64,000 bases of DNA from Ramlibacter cellulosilyticus. Lineage in GTDB: Bacteria > Pseudomonadota > Gammaproteobacteria > Burkholderiales > Burkholderiaceae_C. Positions 58,821 to 64,000 of this stretch are shown in pieces. Within the stretch, counting starts at the first letter, position 1, and every line of letters starts with the position of its first letter. The stretch covers positions 1-64,000 of the forward strand of contig NZ_JACORT010000014.1 of NCBI RefSeq assembly GCF_014297465.1, in the 5' to 3' direction. The notes below the pieces were generated by a model. It worked only from the letters and a program-made list of their open reading frames with translations. It searched no databases and was not told the origin of the DNA. Made by a program: the position numbers and the translations under genes.

Positions 58821-58945
58821 CGGTGGGGTTCGCGTTCGCTCACCTTCCGCGGCTGACGCCGCGCCACCCTACAGCCTTTGCAACGCTGCCGATGTAGGGT
58901 GGCGTCGCGCCAGCGACGGAAGGTGAGCGAACGCGAACCCCACCG
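58821..58945. repeat. Long inverted repeat, family R1, copy 3
   Basis: A 125-bp inverted repeat between the converging ruvC and small membrane-protein genes. Arms: CGGTGGGGTTCGCGTTCGCT from 58821 and its complement ending 58945, then CACCTTCCG/CGGAAGGTG and GGCGCCACCCTAC-like inner arms. The centre is only about 20 bp. Confidence 0.8.
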
Positions 58946-58952
58946 AAGGGCG

Positions 58953-59132
58953 CTAAACCGCCAGTCGCTCCAGCACCAGCACGCCGAAAAACACCAGCGC
59001 CGCGATCAGCGTCCACTTGAGGATGACCAACCCGAACCGCTTGTACCGCGGATTCCCCGTCCCCGCATAGAACGCGAAGTTCACCGCCGCTCCCAGCAGC
59101 AGCAGCATGATCGCCCAGCGGAACAGGAGCAT
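58953..59132 (-). CDS. Small membrane protein (59 residues)
   Basis: A 59-codon frame from ATG at 59130-59132 to TAG at 58953-58955: MLLFRWAIMLLLLGAAVNFA, then a short cytoplasmic or periplasmic turn (FYAGTGNPRYKRFG) and a second helix (LVILKWTLIAALVFFGVLVL). Two transmembrane hairpin topology is clear. GGAG lies close upstream of the start. It directly follows lpxC (3 bases) and is probably co-transcribed; no function is known. Confidence 0.7.
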   Translation of the reverse strand: MLLFRWAIMLLLLGAAVNFAFYAGTGNPRYKRFGLVILKWTLIAALVFFGVLVLERLAV

Positions 59133-59135
59133 CGA

Positions 59136-60059
59136 CTACCAGGCCCGTGCGGGCTGCGCGAAGCCGGCAGGGGCCTCGCGTTCGTCGCCGAAGCTCACGA
59201 CCTCGAAGGCGTCCTGGTCGGCGAGCAGCGCGCGAATGAGCTTGTTGTTCAGGGCGTGGCCCGAACGGAAGGCACTGTAGGCGGCGAGCAGGGGCTTGCC
59301 GAGCAGGTACAGGTCGCCCATGGCGTCGAGGATCTTGTGCTTCACGAATTCGTCGTCGTAGCGCAGGCCCTCGGCATTGAGCACGCGGTAGTCGTCGACC
59401 ACGATCGCGTTGTCCATGCCGCCGCCCATGGCGAGGCCGCGGGCCCGCATCATCTCGAGGTCCTTCGTGAAGCCGAAGGTGCGGGCGCGCGCGATGTCGC
59501 GCGAGTAGTGGCCGGAGCTCAGGTCGAACTCGTAGCGCTGGCCCGTGGAATTGACCACGCGGTGGTCGAAGTCGATCTCGAAGCCCAGCTTGTAGCCGTG
59601 GTACGGGTCGAACCGCGCCCACTTGAGGTTCTCGCCCTCGCCTTCGCGCACCTCCACCGGCCGGCGCACGCGGATGAAGCGGCGCGGCGCGTTCTGCTCC
59701 TCGATGCCCGCGCTTTGCAGCAGGAACACGAAGGAGGCGGAAGAGCCGTCGAGGATGGGGACTTCTTCGGCCGTGATGTCGACGTACAGGTTGTCCACGC
59801 CCAGGCCCGCGCAGGCGGACATGAGGTGTTCGACCGTGTGGACCTTGGCACCGCCGTTGGAAATCGTCGACGCCATGCGCGTGTCGGTGACCGCCTGCGC
59901 GGACACCGGGATGTCGACCGGCTGGGCCAGGTCGACGCGGCGGAAGACGATGCCGGTGTCCGGCTGCGCCGGGCGCAGCGTCAACTCCACCCGCTGGCCG
60001 CTGTGCAGGCCGACGCCGACCGCCTTGGTCAGGGTCTTGAGGGTGCGTTGACGGAGCAT
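59136..60059 (-). CDS. lpxC: UDP-3-O-acyl-N-acetylglucosamine deacetylase LpxC
   Basis: A 307-residue LpxC, the committed zinc deacetylase of lipid A synthesis. It starts [20 protein letters not shown]; the zinc ligands are in TVEHLMSA and HKILDAMGD, and the C-terminal His in [13 protein letters not shown]. Length is normal. It is downstream of ftsZ but separated by a 224-bp spacer that contains a hairpin and tandem repeats, so it probably has its own promoter. Confidence 0.97.
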   Translation of the reverse strand: MLRQRTLKTLTKAVGVGLHSGQRVELTLRPAQPDTGIVFRRVDLAQPVDIPVSAQAVTDTRMASTISNGGAKVHTVEHLMSACAGLGVDNLYVDITAEEVPILDGSSASFVFLLQSAGIEEQNAPRRFIRVRRPVEVREGEGENLKWARFDPYHGYKLGFEIDFDHRVVNSTGQRYEFDLSSGHYSRDIARARTFGFTKDLEMMRARGLAMGGGMDNAIVVDDYRVLNAEGLRYDDEFVKHKILDAMGDLYLLGKPLLAAYSAFRSGHALNNKLIRALLADQDAFEVVSFGDEREAPAGFAQPARAW

Positions 60060-60217
60060 GGTGCCGATTTTACGGGCAGCACCGAACCCGGCCGTCTGGC
60101 TTTCCGCATGCCCCCGATAGAGCCAGCCCATTTGTTCAACCCTCCTCCTCCAGCCTCTGCCGGGCCGGTAAAGCGGTGATGAAGCGGGAGTAAAACCCAG
60201 GGACTAGCGCCTAGGGT

Positions 60218-60268
60218 CTAGGGGTTAGGGCAACAGCCCTCCCTAGCCCCTAGCCCCTAGCCCCTAGC
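60218..60268. repeat. (CCCTAGC)4 tandem repeat with inverted counterpart
   Basis: Four perfect 7-bp CCCTAGC units (60241-60268) are preceded by an inverted, partly degenerate CTAGGGGTTAGGG (60218-60230), forming a hairpin with 13-bp arms and one mismatch. Further CTAG/CCTAGG words lie at 60204-60217. The block occupies the ftsZ-lpxC spacer. Confidence 0.8.
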
Positions 60269-60272
60269 CCCT

Positions 60273-60296
60273 GCAAGCCGACGTCAGTCGGCTTGC
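60273..60296 (-). terminator. Hairpin terminator overlapping the ftsZ stop
   Basis: A perfect 10-bp stem (60273-60282 with 60287-60296, GCAAGCCGAC/GTCGGCTTGC) whose 4-base loop contains the ftsZ stop codon (60284-60286). There is no clear T-run, so termination may be Rho-assisted, or the hairpin may protect the mRNA end. Confidence 0.6.
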
Positions 60297-61528
60297 TTCC
60301 GCAGGAACGCCGGGATCTCGAAGTCGTCCATCCCGCCGCTGGAGAGCGCGTCCACCTTCGCGGCCGCCTGCGTGCGGTTCGTGCGCCACACGCTGGGCAC
60401 CGCCAGGTTGCCGTAATCCGCCTGCTGCGCGGAGGCCGCCTGCATCTCGCGGGTCACGATCGCGCCCGGGCCCGCCACCGCATTGTTGATGGTGGGCACG
60501 TTGAACGGCACGTTGTCGGTGCCGGTGCGCAGCACCTGCAGCGGGGGCGCCGTGCGGCGCTGCTGGCCGTGGCGGGACAGGCCGGTGGCGACCACGGTCA
60601 CGCGCATTTCCTCGCCCAGCGATTCATCGTAGGCCGTGCCGAAGATCACGTGCGCGTCCGACGAGGCGCAGGCGCGGATGGTGTTCATCGCCTGCTTGGT
60701 CTCGGCGAGCTTCAGGCCGTTCTTGGCGGCGGTGATCAGCACCAGCACGCCCTTGGCGCCCGAGAGGTCGACGCCCTCCAGCAGCGGGCAGGCCACGGCC
60801 TGCTCCGCGGCGATGCGCGCGCGGTCCGGGCCGCTGGCCACGGCCGTACCCATCATCGCCTTGCCCGGCTCGCCCATGACCGTGCGCACGTCCTCGAAGT
60901 CCACGTTCACGTGGCCCGGCACGTTGATGATTTCCGCGATGCCGCCGACGGCGTTCTTCAGCACGTCGTTGGCGTGCGCGAAGGCTTCGTCCTGGGTGAT
61001 GTCGTCGCCCAGCACTTCGAGCAGCTTCTCGTTCAGCACGACGATCAGCGAATCGACGTTGGCTTCCAGCTCGGCCAGGCCGTTGTCGGCATTGGTCATG
61101 CGGCGGCCGCCTTCCCAGTCGAACGGCTTGGTGACGACGCCCACGGTCAGGATGCCCATCTCCTTGGCCACGCGCGCGATCACCGGCGCGGCGCCGGTGC
61201 CGGTGCCGCCGCCCATGCCGGCCGTGATGAACAGCATGTGCGCGCCCGAGATCGCCTGGCGGATGTCTTCCACGCAGGACTCGGCGCACTCGCGGCCCTT
61301 GTCGGGCTTGCTGCCGGCGCCCAGGCCGCTGGTGCCGAGCTGGATGTGCTTGTGCGCGCTGCTGCGGGCCAGCGCCTGGGCATCGGTGTTCGCGCAGATG
61401 AACTCCACGCCCTGCACGCTGCGCTCGATCATGTGCGCCACGGCGTTGCCGCCGCCACCGCCCACCCCGATCACCTTGATCTGGGTGCCCTGGTGGAACT
61501 CCTCGACTTCGATCATTTCGATGCTCAT
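60284..61528 (-). CDS. ftsZ: Cell division protein FtsZ
   Basis: A 414-residue tubulin-like GTPase that forms the division ring. The start at 61528 gives MSIEMIEVEEFHQGTQIKVI; an upstream in-frame GTG is less likely. GTP motifs: GVGGGGGNAV, AGMGGGTGTGAAPV and NADNGLAEL; the C-terminal partner-binding peptide is DDFEIPAFLRKQ. Length is normal. It is separated from ftsA by 147 bp (61529-61675), which holds a hairpin (GCGCGG...CCGCGC) and possibly an ftsZ promoter. Confidence 0.97.
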   Translation of the reverse strand: MSIEMIEVEEFHQGTQIKVIGVGGGGGNAVAHMIERSVQGVEFICANTDAQALARSSAHKHIQLGTSGLGAGSKPDKGRECAESCVEDIRQAISGAHMLFITAGMGGGTGTGAAPVIARVAKEMGILTVGVVTKPFDWEGGRRMTNADNGLAELEANVDSLIVVLNEKLLEVLGDDITQDEAFAHANDVLKNAVGGIAEIINVPGHVNVDFEDVRTVMGEPGKAMMGTAVASGPDRARIAAEQAVACPLLEGVDLSGAKGVLVLITAAKNGLKLAETKQAMNTIRACASSDAHVIFGTAYDESLGEEMRVTVVATGLSRHGQQRRTAPPLQVLRTGTDNVPFNVPTINNAVAGPGAIVTREMQAASAQQADYGNLAVPSVWRTNRTQAAAKVDALSSGGMDDFEIPAFLRKQAD

Positions 61529-61675
61529 TTGAATACTCCTGGAACTTGCAGTTGCCACTGACGTTTCATTGTTGGATTGCGTGTTAACGCTGGAACGGTG
61601 ATTCGGTGCACCGACATCGCTCCTTTCTGCGCGGTGGGCTTCCGCGCGCCAGCCACAACTTGTAGGGACTCATGA

Positions 61676-62905
61676 CTAGAAGTTCCCCACGATGAAATCC
61701 TTGATGCGCCCGAACGCGGTCTTCACGGACCCGTGCTTCTGCGCCACCTTGGCGCCGCGCACGCGCGCGAGCCGCGCTTCCTCGAGCAATCCCATGACGG
61801 TGGCCGCCCGCGGCTGCGCCACCATGTCCGACAGCGCGCCGCGATAGTGCGGGATGCCGCGGCGGACCGGTTTGAGGAAGATGTCCTCGCCGAGTTCCAC
61901 CATGCCGGGCATCACGGCGCTGCCGCCGGTGATCACGATCCCCGAGGACAGCACCTCTTCGTAGCCGGACTCGCGCACCACCTGCTGCACGAGCGAGAAG
62001 ATCTCCTCGATGCGCGGCTCGATCACGCCGGCGAGCGCCTGGCGCGAGAGCATGCGCGGGCCGCGGTCGCCCAGGCCCGGCACTTCCACCTGGGTCTCGG
62101 GGTCGGCCAGCAGCTGCTTGGCGCAGCCGGACTCCACCTTGATGTCCTCGGCGTCCTTGGTCGGCGTGCGCAGCGCCATGGCGATGTCGCTGGTGATCAG
62201 GTCGCCCGCGATCGGGATGACGGCCGTGTGCCGGATCGCGCCGCCGGTGAAGATCGCGACGTCGGTGGTGCCGGCGCCGATGTCCACGAGCGCGACGCCC
62301 AGTTCCTTCTCGTCGTCGGAGAGCACGGCGCTGCTGGTGGCCAGCGGGTTCAACAGCAGCTGCTCCACCTCGAGGCCGCAGCGGCGGACGCACTTGATGA
62401 TGTTCTCGGCCGCGCTCTGCGCGCCGGTGACGATGTGCACCTTCGCCTCCAGGCGGATGCCGCTCATGCCGATCGGCTCCTTCACGTCCTGGCCGTCGAT
62501 CACGAACTCCTGCGGCTCGACGAGCAGCAGGCGCTGGTCGGTCGAGATGTTGATCGCGCGGGCGGTCTCCACCACGCGCGCCACGTCCGCCGGCGTCACC
62601 TCGCGGTCCTTCACCGCCACCATGCCGCTCGAGTTGATGCCGCGGATGTGGCTGCCGGTGATGCCCGTGTAGACGCGCGTGATCTTGCAGTCCGCCATCA
62701 GCTCGGCCTCCTTCAGGGCCTGCTGGATGCTCTGCACCGTCGCGTCGATGTTGACGACCACGCCGCGCTTCAGCCCGTTCGAGGGGGCCACGCCCAGCCC
62801 CGCGAGCTTCAGTTCGCCGCCCGGCATGACCTCGGCCACGACCGCCATCACCTTGGCCGTGCCGATGTCCAGTCCGATGACGAGATCCTTGTAGTCCTTG
62901 GCCAT
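61676..62905 (-). CDS. ftsA: Cell division protein FtsA
   Basis: A 409-residue actin-like protein tethering FtsZ to the membrane. Motifs: LVIGLDIGTAKVMAVVAEVM, the ATP site ALVDIGAGTTDVAIF and IVITGGSAVMPGM; the C-terminal amphipathic membrane helix FGRIKDFIVGNF is present. It starts 8 bases after ftsQ ends. Order ddl-ftsQ-ftsA-ftsZ is the standard dcw end. Confidence 0.97.
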   Translation of the reverse strand: MAKDYKDLVIGLDIGTAKVMAVVAEVMPGGELKLAGLGVAPSNGLKRGVVVNIDATVQSIQQALKEAELMADCKITRVYTGITGSHIRGINSSGMVAVKDREVTPADVARVVETARAINISTDQRLLLVEPQEFVIDGQDVKEPIGMSGIRLEAKVHIVTGAQSAAENIIKCVRRCGLEVEQLLLNPLATSSAVLSDDEKELGVALVDIGAGTTDVAIFTGGAIRHTAVIPIAGDLITSDIAMALRTPTKDAEDIKVESGCAKQLLADPETQVEVPGLGDRGPRMLSRQALAGVIEPRIEEIFSLVQQVVRESGYEEVLSSGIVITGGSAVMPGMVELGEDIFLKPVRRGIPHYRGALSDMVAQPRAATVMGLLEEARLARVRGAKVAQKHGSVKTAFGRIKDFIVGNF

Positions 62906-62913
62906 CCTCTTCC

Positions 62914-63702
62914 TCAGTTCCTCCGGGTGCCCACGTCGGTGGTGGTCACTCCCCTCAACTTCACCGCGTAGCCGTCGGTGTGGCGCAGGTCCGCCGTCAC
63001 CAGGGCCTCGGGCCGCCGCCCGTACTTCGCCGTCACCTGCGTGAGCGTGGACGCGAAGCGCTGGCTGCGCGCGAGCACTTCCTCCGCCGTGCCCCGCCCC
63101 AGTTCCACCTGGGCGCCGCTGTCCAGCGTCATGGCCCAGCCGCCCCGCCCGGTGAGCTTCACTTCCTCGACGGCCAGGTCCAGCTTTTCCAGCATGGGCT
63201 TCAGGCCGCGGTACATCTCGAGCAGCTGCGGACCGGACCCTTCCGGCCCCACGAGCCGCGGCATGTCCTCGTCCTCCACGTCTCCGGCATTCGCCTCGAA
63301 GACTTCACCGTAGGTGTTCACGAGGCGCGACTCGGAGTCCACGCCCCAGAAGGCCTCGGGCTGGTGCTCCTGCAGCTGCACGCGCAGCTTGTTCGGGAAC
63401 TGGCGCTTCACCACGGCCTGCCGCACCCAGGGCACCGCCTCGAAGGCCTGCCGGGCCGCATTCAGGTCCACCGTGAAGAAGTTGCCGCGCAGCCTGGGCG
63501 CGACGTTCGCGCGCAGCGTCGCGGCACTGTTGTGCGTGACGTCGCCCTGCACCACGATGCCGCCGATGGCGAACAGCGGGTGCCGCAGCGCCCACCAGCC
63601 CAGCGCCGCCGCGAGCAGCAGGCCGCAGGCCGCGAACAGCACCGTGGCGGTGATGTTCATCAGCCTGACGTCCAGCGGCTGGGGCAGCGCCTTCTGCTTC
63701 AT
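62914..63702 (-). CDS. ftsQ: Cell division protein FtsQ
   Basis: A 262-residue bitopic protein of the divisome (FtsQLB). Membrane helix about 17-38 ([20 protein letters not shown]), POTRA domain about 42-112 ([39 protein letters not shown]) and beta domain after it, with [20 protein letters not shown]. Its ATG overlaps the ddl stop (ATGA). Confidence 0.95.
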   Translation of the reverse strand: MKQKALPQPLDVRLMNITATVLFAACGLLLAAALGWWALRHPLFAIGGIVVQGDVTHNSAATLRANVAPRLRGNFFTVDLNAARQAFEAVPWVRQAVVKRQFPNKLRVQLQEHQPEAFWGVDSESRLVNTYGEVFEANAGDVEDEDMPRLVGPEGSGPQLLEMYRGLKPMLEKLDLAVEEVKLTGRGGWAMTLDSGAQVELGRGTAEEVLARSQRFASTLTQVTAKYGRRPEALVTADLRHTDGYAVKLRGVTTTDVGTRRN

Positions 63703-64000
63703 GCCCGGGCACCTCCCGGCTGGTCGAGCGTCGCGTCGGCCAGCAGCATCACGCAGAGGTCCTCGTAGCTGATGCCGGCGGCACGCGCGGACATCGGCAC
63801 GAGCGAGTGGCCGGTCATGCCGGGCGAGGTGTTGATCTCCAGCAGCGACGGCTTGCGCGTCGCCGCGTCGATCATCACGTCGATGCGGCCCCAGCCGCGG
63901 CAGCCCAGCACGCGGTACGCCTTCACCACGAGTTCCTGGATCGCCGCTTCCTCGCCGGCCGGCAGGCCGCAAGGCACCAGGTACTTCGTGTCGTCGGTGA
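63699..64000 (-). CDS. ddl: D-alanine-D-alanine ligase, C-terminal part (runs off window)
   Basis: The last 100 residues of an ATP-grasp D-Ala-D-Ala ligase: [56 protein letters not shown] and the C-terminal helix [20 protein letters not shown]. The N-terminus is outside the window. Position in front of ftsQ supports DdlB. Confidence 0.95.
   Translation of the reverse strand, partial: TDDTKYLVPCGLPAGEEAAIQELVVKAYRVLGCRGWGRIDVMIDAATRKPSLLEINTSPGMTGHSLVPMSARAAGISYEDLCVMLLADATLDQPGGARA

Noticed and set aside
60241-60268. Tandem repeats considered as a CRISPR array
   Set aside because: Units are 7 bp with no spacers and no cas genes nearby. The 27-bp units at 5376-5456 likewise have no spacers and are terminator hairpins.

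Overview
The window is about 64 kb of high-GC, densely packed bacterial chromosome. Several features point to a betaproteobacterium of the order Burkholderiales, most likely family Comamonadaceae (Variovorax/Ramlibacter-like): a Bug/TctC binding protein beside a UxaA-type dehydratase, two complete branched-chain-amino-acid-type ABC operons, a selenoneine (senABC-type) locus, an isolated flhC-flhD pair and the ddl-ftsQ-ftsA-ftsZ-lpxC end of the division cluster. The placement is inferred from gene content. No rRNA or tRNA was recognised.

Layout. 1-7.2 kb: tail of an IS110-type transposase, a sugar-acid module (Bug binding protein plus UxaA, divergent LysR), a cache-domain protein, flhC then flhD, a triple tandem terminator, a small secreted protein and a di-heme cytochrome lipoprotein. 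7.4-21.4 kb: two Liv-type importers flanking the selenoneine genes (senA divergent from senB-selD) and an enoyl-CoA hydratase. 21.5-28.4 kb: an SDR, then a minus-strand group (conserved hypothetical, tlpA, accB, accC, prmA, DUF3426, pfkB). 28.5-39.6 kb: an acyl-CoA ligase, mpl, a 280-bp cloverleaf-like repeat element, DAHP synthase behind an aromatic leader peptide and attenuator, tldD, a receiver/cyclase/protein-kinase fusion and a dehydrogenase. 39.8-52 kb: two hybrid histidine kinases, two LuxR-type regulators, rodA, a 1,303-residue GMC oxidoreductase/hydrolase fusion, a PhoD-like phosphatase and a YqiA-like esterase. 52.1-58.8 kb: a tightly coupled plus-strand group (RNB nuclease, TonB-like, aroE, mtgA, plsC, cdsA-like, ruvC). 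59-64 kb: lpxC, ftsZ, ftsA, ftsQ and the end of ddl on the minus strand.

How genes work together. senB and selD should supply a selenosugar that senA joins to hercynine; egtD is not in the window. Each Liv operon carries two ATPases, two permeases and a binding protein. accB-accC start fatty-acid synthesis; plsC and the cdsA-like gene act later in phospholipid synthesis. mpl, mtgA, rodA, ddl, lpxC and ftsQAZ all serve the envelope and division. The 39-51 kb stretch is rich in signalling.

The most notable non-genic features are the aromatic attenuator upstream of DAHP synthase, the cloverleaf element at 31,644-31,923 with a small Arg-rich ORF inside it, a family of long inverted repeats found three times between convergent genes, and a shorter hairpin family also found three times. 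Many long open frames opposite real genes are GC-driven shadows and were left out.
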